The translations under genes were made by a program, and so were the position numbers. From NCBI GenBank assembly GCA_003697015.1, contig RFGL01000092.1, positions 1 to 56,189 on the forward strand: a DNA stretch of 56,189 nucleotides, given 5' to 3'. This DNA is from Acidobacteriota bacterium. GTDB taxonomy: Bacteria > Acidobacteriota > Thermoanaerobaculia > Multivoradales > J023. This document shows, in pieces, positions 8,289 through 16,947 of the stretch. Position 1 is the first letter of the stretch. The number at the start of each line of letters is the position of its first letter. Below the pieces are notes generated by a model. That model made no database searches. It saw only the letters and a list, made by a program, of their open reading frames with translations, and was not told the origin of the DNA.

Positions 8289-9083
8289 TCAGATGGACTG
8301 CAGCCGGCCGCCGTCGACCGGCAGGCTGACGCCGCGGACGTAGGAGGCGGCCGGGGAGGCGAGGAAGGCGACCACCCAGCCGAGCTCTTCGGGGCGGCCG
8401 ATGCGCCCTGCCGGCACCGAGGCGATCCACTCCTGGCGCACCTGCTCCGGCGTCGTCCCGCGGCCGGCGGCGAGGCGCTCGGCCAGGGCGGCGAGGCGTT
8501 CGGTGTCGGTGAAGCCGGGCAGCAGATTGTTGATCGTCACCGCCGCCGGCAGCTCGCGGGCCAGGGTCTTGGCCCAGGAGGCGACGGCGCCGCGGATGGC
8601 ATTCGACACCCCGAGGCCGGGGAGGGGCTCGCGCACCGAGGTCGAGATGACGTTGATGATGCGGCCGTAGCCGTCCTCCACCATCCCCGGCAGGATCAGA
8701 CGGACCAGCAGGTGGCTGGCCAGCAGATGACGGCCGAAGGCGTGCAGGAAGTCCTCCGCCGAAGCCTCGAGGATGGGGCCGGGGGGCGGGCCGCCGGAGT
8801 TGTTGACCAGGACGTGGACCGGGCCATGCCGGGCCAGGAAGTCCCTCACCCGCGCCTCGAGGGCCGGGCGATCGTCGTGGTCGGCGGCGAGGTAGCGGGC
8901 CTCCGGCGCGCCGGCCTGCCGCAGCTCCCCGGTCAAGCGCTCGAGGGCGTCGCGCGAGCGGGCCAGGGCGGTGACCCTGGCGCCGCGCTCGGCCAGGGCG
9001 AGGGCGGCGGCGCGGCCGATGCCGGCGCTGCCGCCGCAGACCAGGGCGTGGCGTCCGCTGAGATCGAAGGGGTCTCGTTTCAT
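8289..9083 (-). CDS. SDR-family protein lacking the catalytic Tyr and Lys
   Basis: This is a 264-residue short-chain dehydrogenase/reductase fold. The cofactor loop GGSAGIGRA (residues 17-25) and the NNSGG strand end (94-98, normally NNAG) are present, as is the C-terminal VRGVSLPVDGG. The catalytic serine is likely S147 (ISTSVREP), but the expected YxxxK positions are S160 and R164 (GVSNAIRG). The usual proton-relay Tyr/Lys pair is therefore absent. SDRs of this SNxxR type are known and are annotated by similarity as 3-oxoacyl-ACP reductases. Activity cannot be assumed. The RBS GAGGTGA precedes ATG 9083, and a TAGGAT box at 9102-9107 gives a short leader. The gene is divergent from the NAD-GDH gene. 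Confidence 0.85.
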   Translation of the reverse strand: MKRDPFDLSGRHALVCGGSAGIGRAAALALAERGARVTALARSRDALERLTGELRQAGAPEARYLAADHDDRPALEARVRDFLARHGPVHVLVNNSGGPPPGPILEASAEDFLHAFGRHLLASHLLVRLILPGMVEDGYGRIINVISTSVREPLPGLGVSNAIRGAVASWAKTLARELPAAVTINNLLPGFTDTERLAALAERLAAGRGTTPEQVRQEWIASVPAGRIGRPEELGWVVAFLASPAASYVRGVSLPVDGGRLQSI

Positions 9084-9212
9084 CGCGTCACCTCGGGCCG
9101 CATCCTATAGGCCGGCGCCGGGGATCGCCGAGGTTGCGGCGACCGGCCCGGACCGCTAGGCGCGGGGGAAGGAAATCGGCTAGTGTCGGTGGCGGACGTG
9201 AGGCGAGACGCG

Positions 9213-12200
9213 ATGAGCCGAGCCAGCAGCACCGAGCGAGGGGCGGAGGTCGCCGCCGGCCAGCGCCGGGCGCTGGTGGCGTGCGTGCTGAGCAAGCTGA
9301 GCGGCCGCCGGGGCGAGCTGCCGCCCTCGGCGGCGGAGACCCTGGTCGAGCGCTACGTCGCCAGCATGGCGGAGGAGGACCTGGAGAGCAGCCGGCCGGA
9401 CGATCTCTGCGGCGCCATCCTGTCGCTGCTCGAGCTGGCCTGGCGGCGGCGGCCGGGGCAGGTGGAGATCCGGCTCTTGAACCCCACCCTCGAGGAACAC
9501 GGCTGGTCGTCGGAGCACACGATCATCGAGCTGGTCAACGACGACATGCCCTTCCTCGTCGACTCCCTCACCGCGGCGCTCAACCAGCGCGAGCTCGGCG
9601 TCCACCAGGTGGTGCATCCCCAGTACGCGGTGCGCCGGGCGGCGGACGGTACCCTGCGCGACGTCCTCGATCCCACCGCCGGCAAGAAGGCGCCGCGCGA
9701 GTCGTTCATGCATCTGGAGATCGACCCGCAGCGCGCCTCGGCCCAGCTGCTGGAGATCGAGGCCCATCTGCGCCGGGTCCTCGGCGACGTGCGGGCGGCG
9801 GTCGAGGACTGGCAGGCCATGCGCCGCAAGGTGACCGAGGTCGTCGAACGCCTGCGCGCCGCGCCGCCGCCGTCGGTACCGGAGGAGGAGCTCGAGGAGA
9901 GCCTGCTCTTTCTCGACTGGGTGCACGACAACCACTTCACCTTCCTCGCCTACCGCCGCTACCGCCTGCTCGAGCGCGACGGCGACGAGTACCTGAGGCC
10001 GTTGGCCGAGTCGGGTCTCGGCCTGGCGCGCAGCGTCTCCCTCGGCGCCCGGGTGGGGGGGGAGAAGCCCCTGCTGCCCGCCATCCGCGCCTTCTTTCGC
10101 GGCCCCAAGGTGCTCAGCATCTCCAAGTCCAACCACCGCTCGACGGTCCACCGTCCGGTGCACATGGACCTGATTTCGGTCAAGCGCTTCGATCGTCGCG
10201 GCCGGGTGGTGGGGGAAGATCGCATCACCGGCCTCTTCACCTCCACCGCCTACACCCTCGCCGCCAGCGAGATCCCCCTGGTGCGCAAGAAGGTCAGGCG
10301 GGTGCTCGAGCGCTCGGCTTTTCTCCCCGCCAGCCACGACGCCAAGGCCCTGCGCGCCATCCTCGACCACTACTCGCGCGACGAGCTCTTCCAGATCTCC
10401 GAGGACGACCTCTACCGATTCGCCCACCGCATCCTCAAGCTCCAGCTGCGGCCCCGGCTGGCGCTGCTGGTGCGCTACGACGAGGCCGACCGCTTCGCCT
10501 CCTGCATGGTCTACGTGCCGCGGGACCGCCACAATACCGAGCGTCGTCTGCGCATGCAGGAGCTGTTGGAGGAGGCCTTCGGCGGGTCGGTCACGGCCTA
10601 CTACACGCGGCTGTCGGACCGCCCTCTGGCGCAGCTTCACTTCATCGTCCGCCTGGAGTCGGACAAACACCGCCAGGTCGACGTCGCCGCCCTCGAGCAG
10701 CGCCTGGCGGCGGTGGCGCGGTCGTGGGGCGATCGACTGCGCGAGGTGATGGTGGAGCGCCACGGCGAGGAGCACGGTCTGGTCGTCTGGCGGCGCTATC
10801 GCGACGCCTTCCCCGTGCCCTACCAGGCCCACGCCTCGGTCGACGACGCCGTCGAGGACGCGGCGGTGATCGACCGGGTGCTGGAATGCGGCAGCCTGGG
10901 GATGCGTCTCTACCGCGTCGCCGGTGCGGCGGCCAGCCGCTTCCACTTCCGCACCTTCGAGCTGGCGGTGCCGGCACCGGTGTCGATCTTCCTGCCGATG
11001 CTCGAGAACATGGGGCTCGAGGTGTTGAGCGAGATCCCCTTCGAGGTGCGGCCGGCGGACGCCGTGCACCCGATCTGGATCCGCGACTTCGAGCTCCAGG
11101 CGCCGATCGACGTCGATCTCGAAGGCATGCGCGAGCGCTTTCAGGAGGCCTTCGCCCGGGTGTGGACCGGCGAGGTGGAGAACGACGATTGGAACCGCCT
11201 GGTGCTGCGCGCCGGCCTGACCTGGCGCGAGGCGGTGATGCTGCGCGCCTACGCCCGCTACCTGCGCCAGGCCGGGGTCGCCTTCAGCCAGCGCTACATG
11301 GTCGACACCCTGGTGCGCTACCCGCAGATCACCCGCACCCTGATGCGCCTCTTTCACACCCAGCTCGATCCGCGGCGCGGCAAGGGAGAGAAGCGCAGCC
11401 GGGCCCTGGCGCGGCGGGTGCGCCGGCAGTTGGAGGGGGTCGAGCGGCTCGACGAGGACCGCATCCTGCGCCACTTCCTGCTCCTCATCCGCCGTACCCT
11501 GCGCACCAACTACTATCAGGCCGGCGGCGACGGCGAGCCCAAGTCCTATCTGTCGTTCAAGCTCGACGCCAGCGCCATCCCCTTTCTGCCGCAACCGCGG
11601 CCGCGATACGAGATCTACGTCTACGCCCCGCGCTTCGAGGCGGTGCACCTGCGCGGCGGCAAGGTCGCCCGCGGCGGCATCCGCTGGTCCGACCGGCGGG
11701 AGGATTTCCGCACCGAGATCCTCGGCCTGGTCAAGGCGCAGATGGTCAAGAACGCGGTCATCGTCCCGGTCGGCGCCAAGGGCGGCTTCGTGCTCAAGCA
11801 ACCGCCGGCGGAGGGCGGCCGGGAGGCGCTCGAGGCCGAGGCCAGGCTGTGCTATCAGGAGATGATCCGCGGCCTCCTCGACCTGACCGACAACTACCGC
11901 GGCGAAGACGTGGTGCCGCCGCCCGACGCGGTGCGTCGCGACGACGACGATCCCTACCTGGTGGTCGCCGCCGACAAGGGCACCGCGACCTTCTCCGACC
12001 TCGCCAACGAGGTGGCGGCGGAGTACGACTTCTGGCTCGGCGACGCCTTCGCCTCCGGCGGCTCGGCGGGCTATGACCACAAGAAGATGGGGATCACCGC
12101 CCGCGGTGCCTGGGAGTCGGTCAAGGACCACTTCCGCCACCTCGACGTCGACGTCCAGCGCGACGTCTTCACCGCCGTCGGCGTCGGCGACATGTCGGGG

Positions 12201-14048
12201 GACGTCTTCGGCAACGGCATGCTGCAGAGCGAGACCCTGAAGCTGGTCGGCGCCTTCAACCACCTGCACGTCTTCGTCGATCCGGATCCCGATCCGGCGA
12301 CCTCCTACGCCGAGCGCCGGCGCCTCTTCGATGCGCGCCTGGGGTGGGACGGCTACGACCGCGACAAGCTCTCCCCCGGCGGCGCCGTCTTCGACCGCCA
12401 TGCCAAGCGCATCACGGTCAGCGAGGAGGTGAAGGCACGTTTCGGCCTGGCCGACGTCAAGACCACCCCCGCCGCCCTGATCCGGGCGCTGCTCACCGCC
12501 GACGTCGACCTGCTGTGGCTCGGCGGCATCGGCACCTACGTCAAAGCCAGGGCGGAGAGCCACCTCGAGGTCGGCGACCGCGCCAACGACGAGGTGCGCG
12601 TCGACGGCGGCGATCTGCGCGCCAAGGTGGTGGCCGAAGGGGCCAATCTCGGATTCACCCAGGCCGGCCGCATCGAGTACGCCCGCGCCGGCGGGCGCAT
12701 CAACACCGATTTCATCGACAACAGTGCCGGCGTCGACACCTCGGACCACGAGGTCAACATCAAGATCGTGCTGCAGGAGGCGATGGCCGCCGGCGAGCTC
12801 GATCGGCCGGCGCGCGATCGCCTGCTGGAGGAGATGACCGACGAGGTGGCGGCGCTGGTGCTGCGCGACAACTACCAGCAGGCGCGGTCCCTGAGCTTCG
12901 CCGCCGCCCACAGCGCCGAGTCGATCGACGACCACCTGCGTCTGATGCACGACCTGGAGCGGGAGGTCAAGCTCAATCGCCAGCTCGAGGGCCTGCCGGA
13001 CGACGCCAGCCTGCTCGAGCGGCGCGACGGCCTCACCCGGCCGGAGCTGGCGGTGCTGCTGGCCTACAGCAAGATCGCGGTCTACAACCAGCTGCTGGAC
13101 TCCGACCTGCCCGACGAACCCGAGCTGGAAGAGGACCTGGTGCGCTACTTTCCGGCGCCGATGCAGCGCCGTTACCGGCCGCTGATCCTGCGCCACCGCC
13201 TGCGCCGCGAGCTGATCGCCACCCACGTCACCAACTCGATGATCAACCGCGTCGGGCCGGCCTTCGTCGCCCGCACCGCCGCCCTCTTCGGCCGCACGGT
13301 GAGCGACGTCGCCCGCGCCTACACCGCGGCGCGCGACGTCTTCGAGGTGCGCACCGTGTGGGAGGGCATCGAGGGCTTGGACAACCGGGTGCCGTTCGCG
13401 CTCCAGCTGGAGCTCACCGCCGAGGTGGTGCGGTTGCTCGAGCGGGTGACGCGCTGGTTCCTGCGCTACGGCCCGCGGCCGCTGGAAGTCGCGGCCTGCG
13501 TCGCCGACTACCACGCCGACGTGCTGGTGCTGGCGGCGCAGATCGAGGACCTGCTGCCGGCCCGCGCCCGGCGCATGCTGCGCGAGCGCTACCGGCGGCT
13601 GCACAAGAAGAACGTGCCCCTGAACCTCGCCCGTCACGTCGCCAGCCTGGCGCTGCTGCCGGCGAGCTGCGACGTGGTGCGGGTGGCGCGGGCGACCGGC
13701 GTCGGGGTCGAGCGGGTGGGGCAGATCTACTTCGCCGTCGGCGAGCGTTTCCACGTCGACCGCCTGGGACGGGCGGCGCGCCGGGTGCGGGCCGAGGACC
13801 GCTGGCAGAAGGCGGCGGTCGGCGGCGCCCTGGAGGATCTGTACGCCTATCAGGCCGCCCTCGCCCGCCAGGTGGTAGAGGTCAGCGACGGCAAGCCGAA
13901 AAAGGCGATCGACGCCTGGATCGCCGCGCGTCCCGAAGCGGTGACGCGCCTCGACCAGCTGGTCGCCGACGTCGACGCCACCGGCAAGCTCGAGCCGGCG
14001 GTGCTGATCGTCGCCGCCCGCGAGCTGCGACGGCTGGTCGAGGGGTGA
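9213..14048 (+). CDS. gdh: NAD-dependent glutamate dehydrogenase, large (180-kDa) class
   Basis: This 1,611-residue protein matches the length of the large bacterial NAD-GDH class (EC 1.4.1.2), which deaminates glutamate to 2-oxoglutarate for catabolism. The catalytic region around residues 815-1,000 contains KVARGGIRWSDR, EILGLVKAQMVKNAVIVPVG and AKGGFV. Further on are GNGMLQSETLKLVGAFNHLH and DLLWLGGIGTYVK. The long N-terminal part contains weakly conserved ACT-like regulatory segments. ATG 9213 is chosen because GAGGCGAG lies before it; a GTG at 9183 is in frame but falls inside the TAGTGT -10-like hexamer (9181-9186). A small gene follows 3 bp after the stop. A very long antisense frame covers the gene and is treated as a codon-bias artefact. 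Confidence 0.95.
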   Translation: MSRASSTERGAEVAAGQRRALVACVLSKLSGRRGELPPSAAETLVERYVASMAEEDLESSRPDDLCGAILSLLELAWRRRPGQVEIRLLNPTLEEHGWSSEHTIIELVNDDMPFLVDSLTAALNQRELGVHQVVHPQYAVRRAADGTLRDVLDPTAGKKAPRESFMHLEIDPQRASAQLLEIEAHLRRVLGDVRAAVEDWQAMRRKVTEVVERLRAAPPPSVPEEELEESLLFLDWVHDNHFTFLAYRRYRLLERDGDEYLRPLAESGLGLARSVSLGARVGGEKPLLPAIRAFFRGPKVLSISKSNHRSTVHRPVHMDLISVKRFDRRGRVVGEDRITGLFTSTAYTLAASEIPLVRKKVRRVLERSAFLPASHDAKALRAILDHYSRDELFQISEDDLYRFAHRILKLQLRPRLALLVRYDEADRFASCMVYVPRDRHNTERRLRMQELLEEAFGGSVTAYYTRLSDRPLAQLHFIVRLESDKHRQVDVAALEQRLAAVARSWGDRLREVMVERHGEEHGLVVWRRYRDAFPVPYQAHASVDDAVEDAAVIDRVLECGSLGMRLYRVAGAAASRFHFRTFELAVPAPVSIFLPMLENMGLEVLSEIPFEVRPADAVHPIWIRDFELQAPIDVDLEGMRERFQEAFARVWTGEVENDDWNRLVLRAGLTWREAVMLRAYARYLRQAGVAFSQRYMVDTLVRYPQITRTLMRLFHTQLDPRRGKGEKRSRALARRVRRQLEGVERLDEDRILRHFLLLIRRTLRTNYYQAGGDGEPKSYLSFKLDASAIPFLPQPRPRYEIYVYAPRFEAVHLRGGKVARGGIRWSDRREDFRTEILGLVKAQMVKNAVIVPVGAKGGFVLKQPPAEGGREALEAEARLCYQEMIRGLLDLTDNYRGEDVVPPPDAVRRDDDDPYLVVAADKGTATFSDLANEVAAEYDFWLGDAFASGGSAGYDHKKMGITARGAWESVKDHFRHLDVDVQRDVFTAVGVGDMSGDVFGNGMLQSETLKLVGAFNHLHVFVDPDPDPATSYAERRRLFDARLGWDGYDRDKLSPGGAVFDRHAKRITVSEEVKARFGLADVKTTPAALIRALLTADVDLLWLGGIGTYVKARAESHLEVGDRANDEVRVDGGDLRAKVVAEGANLGFTQAGRIEYARAGGRINTDFIDNSAGVDTSDHEVNIKIVLQEAMAAGELDRPARDRLLEEMTDEVAALVLRDNYQQARSLSFAAAHSAESIDDHLRLMHDLEREVKLNRQLEGLPDDASLLERRDGLTRPELAVLLAYSKIAVYNQLLDSDLPDEPELEEDLVRYFPAPMQRRYRPLILRHRLRRELIATHVTNSMINRVGPAFVARTAALFGRTVSDVARAYTAARDVFEVRTVWEGIEGLDNRVPFALQLELTAEVVRLLERVTRWFLRYGPRPLEVAACVADYHADVLVLAAQIEDLLPARARRMLRERYRRLHKKNVPLNLARHVASLALLPASCDVVRVARATGVGVERVGQIYFAVGERFHVDRLGRAARRVRAEDRWQKAAVGGALEDLYAYQAALARQVVEVSDGKPKKAIDAWIAARPEAVTRLDQLVADVDATGKLEPAVLIVAARELRRLVEG

Positions 14049-14051
14049 TGG

Positions 14052-14318
14052 ATGGGCAATTTCCCCGGCGGCAGCGCCTTCGCCATGGTCGCCCAGATCA
14101 CCGAGGGCTATCTGCTGGTCACCGAGCGCACCTTCCGCCGCCTGGCGCCGCCCGAGCTCGAGCAACTGGCCTTCGAGATCGACAAGCGCCTGCGCGGCCT
14201 GCGCAGCGAGTCGCCCCCCTTAGAAGACGTCGCCGCCCTCAAGGCGCGCAACCGCCGCCTGCAACGCTTGAACGGCGCCCGCCTCATGCTTCAGACCTAC
14301 CGGCGCCGCCGGCGCTGA
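14052..14318 (+). CDS. Small conserved-looking hypothetical protein
   Basis: This 88-residue protein starts 3 bp after the NAD-GDH stop and is very likely co-transcribed with it. It begins MGNFPGGSAFAMVAQITEGY. It has a helical middle (PPELEQLAFEIDKRLRGLRS) and a strongly basic C-terminus ending in five consecutive Arg. I recognise no family. Its 3' end overlaps the tail of the convergent DUF434 gene by about 35 bp. It looks genuine because of its tight spacing and its normal amino-acid mix compared with the Arg/Pro-rich shadow frames around it. Confidence 0.55.
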   Translation: MGNFPGGSAFAMVAQITEGYLLVTERTFRRLAPPELEQLAFEIDKRLRGLRSESPPLEDVAALKARNRRLQRLNGARLMLQTYRRRRR

Positions 14319-15042
14319 GGTCGACGACCCAGGCGTCGGGCACGGAGGCCTCGACCACGTGGCGGGCGAGGGCGAGCCAGGGGGGGCCGTGGTCGAGGAT
14401 GCCGCCGTCGGCGGTGGCGACGACGTCGCCGGCCGGCTCGCCGGCGGCGGCGATCAGGATCGGGTCGGGGTTGGGCACCAGGCGGACGCGCCAGGGCCAG
14501 GCGTGGGCGGCGGCGGCCTCGGCGAGCCAGCCGGCGAGGCGGCCGCTGTTGGAAATCGGCCGGTCGAGGAACCAGATCGTCTCCTCCGGCCGCCAGCGGG
14601 CGAGCCAGCGGCCGATGCGGTCGATCGCCGGTCGCGTCTGCCGCACCCGCCGGTAATGGCTCGACATCGCCGCCAGATCGCGCAGGTTGTCGTCGCGGCC
14701 ACGCAGGACGACGGCCCCGGCGAGGGCCGCCTCCACCGTCAGCAGCACGTTGTAGCCGTCGATCAACACCCGCCGGCCGGCGATCGCCGCCGGCGCCACC
14801 TCCCGCGCCCGTCGCGCCACCCGTTTCTCCTCCGCCACCGCGCAGCGCTGAAGCGCCTTGCGCTGGCGCAGGCGCAGCTTGTGGCGATCCCCCACCAGCT
14901 TGAGGGAGGCGACGTCGGAGTAGCCGCGCGACAGAAGCCACGAGAGCTCGTCGCACGCCCGCCGCAGCACCGGCACCTGAGCGGTGGCAAAACACGCCGC
15001 GTCCTTGGGGTGAGCCCCCCGGTTCTGCCGTCGATCGGGCAT
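14284..15042 (-). CDS. DUF434/DUF5616-type protein, last gene of the ATPase operon
   Basis: The product has 252 residues. The N-terminal ~75 residues (CDELSWLLSRGYSD, VGDRHKLRLRQRKAL) match the DUF434 type. The C-terminal part begins with a strand RRVLIDGYNVLLT (about residues 88-100), followed by TIWFLDRPIS and a late DVVATADGGILD. The DGYN motif and the spaced acidic strand ends recall NYN/PIN-like nucleases such as YacP, but this is pattern similarity only. The ATG lies 3 bp after the stop of the DUF4276 gene, so it belongs to the leftward operon 18174-14284. DUF434 proteins also occur outside defence contexts, so its membership could be incidental. Confidence 0.75.
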   Translation of the reverse strand: MPDRRQNRGAHPKDAACFATAQVPVLRRACDELSWLLSRGYSDVASLKLVGDRHKLRLRQRKALQRCAVAEEKRVARRAREVAPAAIAGRRVLIDGYNVLLTVEAALAGAVVLRGRDDNLRDLAAMSSHYRRVRQTRPAIDRIGRWLARWRPEETIWFLDRPISNSGRLAGWLAEAAAAHAWPWRVRLVPNPDPILIAAAGEPAGDVVATADGGILDHGPPWLALARHVVEASVPDAWVVDLSAGGAGRSEA

Positions 15043-15045
15043 TGA

Positions 15046-15663
15046 TTATCCGGCGTCTCTTCGGCTCAACCTCGCCTCGAGCTCGCGGCAGAGTTTGTCG
15101 AAGGAAGGACACCGTCGCCGGCACAGGGTCAGATCCATCCTCGCCGTCATCGACGGCTGGTCAGCGGTCTCGCTGTACTTCGGGCCTCGGAAACGCTTCG
15201 TGATCCAACCCTTTCCGGCCCGTTTCCCCTCGGGATCCTCCGGCGGCTCTTCCGGCTGGAGCTCCAGCAGCTCGCGCAGCGACTCCGCCGCACCGACGAA
15301 CCACGTCTCGTATTCCACCGTCGCCACGACGCACGCGACGTCGGCGTCGCCGCGGGTCTTCCGGGCCCGAGCCAGCAGCTTCGGCCCGAGGATGCACGGA
15401 GGGTCCTCGTCCGCGTCGATCAGGATGAGAATCAATCCCGACGACAGCTCTTCGCATCGTTCTTGCAGCTTCAGTGCGGCCAGCTGAACCGCCCGCCCCA
15501 GCTCGTCGTTCTTCTCCGACAGCAGAGAGCTGCGGCGCCGGCGGATCGGGCGTATGACCTGCGGGTAGTCGAGATCGAATTGCTCCGCGATGCGCGTCAA
15601 GAGGAGCCGGATCGACTCCTGCTCCCCGTGACCCTCGACGATCGGAGCGATGACCGCCGTCAT
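15046..15663 (-). CDS. DUF4276 (TOPRIM-like) protein, module 2
   Basis: This is a 205-residue protein. It opens with APIVEGHGEQESIRLLLTRI (about residues 5-24), the VEG..E motif of DUF4276/TOPRIM-like folds. An acidic strand follows, LILILIDADEDPP (about 78-90), and then VATVEYETWFVGA (about 112-124). The acidic residues are placed as in metal-dependent TOPRIM sites. Its ATG overlaps the stop of the upstream ATPase gene by four bases, the same arrangement as in module 1. It is probably the effector or nuclease half of an ATPase-TOPRIM module. Known relatives with this gene pairing act in phage defence; the actual substrate is unknown. Confidence 0.8.
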   Translation of the reverse strand: MTAVIAPIVEGHGEQESIRLLLTRIAEQFDLDYPQVIRPIRRRRSSLLSEKNDELGRAVQLAALKLQERCEELSSGLILILIDADEDPPCILGPKLLARARKTRGDADVACVVATVEYETWFVGAAESLRELLELQPEEPPEDPEGKRAGKGWITKRFRGPKYSETADQPSMTARMDLTLCRRRCPSFDKLCRELEARLSRRDAG

Positions 15664-16913
15664 GCGCGCTCCGGCACCGGCCGGCCGAAATCGATCTCCA
15701 TCTGTTGCTGGCGTCGTACGTCCGCTCGATCGACTTCGATCTGATCCATTCTCAACAGATCGCCGGCTGAATACAGGTGCGAGCGAACCGCCTCTACACT
15801 CGCTCGATCGGCCGCGGCGACGTGCGTCTTGCCATCCTCGGAAACCACCGCCAGGAGCCCTTCGTCGTCCGCGTGCTCGCCGTCAAAGCGGATTTCATCG
15901 AGCAAGTCCGGGCTGTGGCTGGTGACGACCACCTGGGTGTGCTCGACGGCCTCACGGAGGCCGTCGACGAGAGCCGCGGTCGCCGCCGGATGAAGAGCAC
16001 TCTCGGGCTCCTCGATTCCCACCAGGGAGACCGTTTGACCGGGGGCGGACAGCTGGGAGGTGGCGATGAGCGCGCCGAGGGCGCGCAGGGTGCCGTCGGA
16101 CATGCTCTGGGCATAGAACTTCCAGGGATGCTTCGCACCCGCCACAGACTGCCGGAATTGCAAGGTTTCCCTCGGGCCGAGGGCCACTCTGCAGACGCCT
16201 GCAATTCCGGGGACGATGGTGGCTAGATAGTTTTCAACCCGCTTGACGATCGCGGGCTCCTCACGTTCCAAGCGGGCGACGACGCTGGCGACGTTCGAGC
16301 CGTCGCGATGAAGCAGCTCCCCGGCATCCGGGCTTTGGAGCTCTTTCATCGCTTCGGGGTTCAAGTTATAGAATCCCATGGAAACCAAGGCGTCGTACGC
16401 TGGTCTGAATTGAGCGAAACCGCTGGCGGCGACCAGGTAGAGGCGATCGGACAGAGGTTGAGGAAGGTTGGGCAGCGAGCCGGCCACATCGTTTTCTCGG
16501 CGTACGAATGATGCATTACCGGAGGCGGGTGACAAGATGCCCAGGCGCTCGGCGTTGACGGCGAAACCGCCCTGCGAGCGGGCCGCGATCTCGAAGCCGT
16601 AGCTCGCTTGGGTACCATCCGGCAGCTGGAACTCCACGGCGAGGGCGAAATTTCGCGGGTGGCCGGTGCTTCGACGGCGCACTTCGTTCAGGCCGCCGCG
16701 GCTCTTGATGGCGTGATCGAGAGACGTCTGCAGAGCGTCGGCGAGAAACCTCAGCGAGTCGAGAAAATTGCTCTTGCCCGAGCCGTTTCGACCGACGAGT
16801 ACGGTGAACGGAAAGAGCGAGACGTCGCACTTGCCGATGCTCTTGTAATTGCGGATCTGGACCCGGCGCAGGAACGGGCCGGTGCCAGGCCGTGATCTCC
16901 GATCGGCTACCAC
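15660..16913 (-). CDS. AAA_21/ABC-type ATPase, module 2 (motifs intact)
   Basis: The protein has 417 residues and starts at GTG 16913 behind GAGGAGAACCTG. Walker A is GRNGSGKSN (about residues 38-46), the signature is MSDGTLRAL (about 270), Walker B is VGIEEPESALHP (about 297-308) with the catalytic glutamate present, and the H-loop is VVTSHSPDL. Its N-terminal 100 residues are strikingly similar to the next gene upstream (shared RNYKSIG, GRNG.GKSN, VRRRSTGHPR), so the two arose by duplication. Base composition is lower in G+C than the upstream paralogue. It is translationally coupled to the DUF4276 gene. It is likely the ATP-hydrolysing subunit of the module. Confidence 0.88.
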   Translation of the reverse strand: MVADRRSRPGTGPFLRRVQIRNYKSIGKCDVSLFPFTVLVGRNGSGKSNFLDSLRFLADALQTSLDHAIKSRGGLNEVRRRSTGHPRNFALAVEFQLPDGTQASYGFEIAARSQGGFAVNAERLGILSPASGNASFVRRENDVAGSLPNLPQPLSDRLYLVAASGFAQFRPAYDALVSMGFYNLNPEAMKELQSPDAGELLHRDGSNVASVVARLEREEPAIVKRVENYLATIVPGIAGVCRVALGPRETLQFRQSVAGAKHPWKFYAQSMSDGTLRALGALIATSQLSAPGQTVSLVGIEEPESALHPAATAALVDGLREAVEHTQVVVTSHSPDLLDEIRFDGEHADDEGLLAVVSEDGKTHVAAADRASVEAVRSHLYSAGDLLRMDQIEVDRADVRRQQQMEIDFGRPVPERA

Positions 16914-16947
16914 CAGGTTCTCCTCGCGGGCGAGTCTACAACAGCGG

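Noticed and set aside
9180-14165. A 1,661-codon antisense frame covering the whole NAD-GDH gene
   Set aside because: The product is a Leu/Gly/His/Gln-rich composition artefact of GC-rich codon use on the other strand. It shows no recognisable domain, and the sense strand encodes a full-length conserved enzyme.
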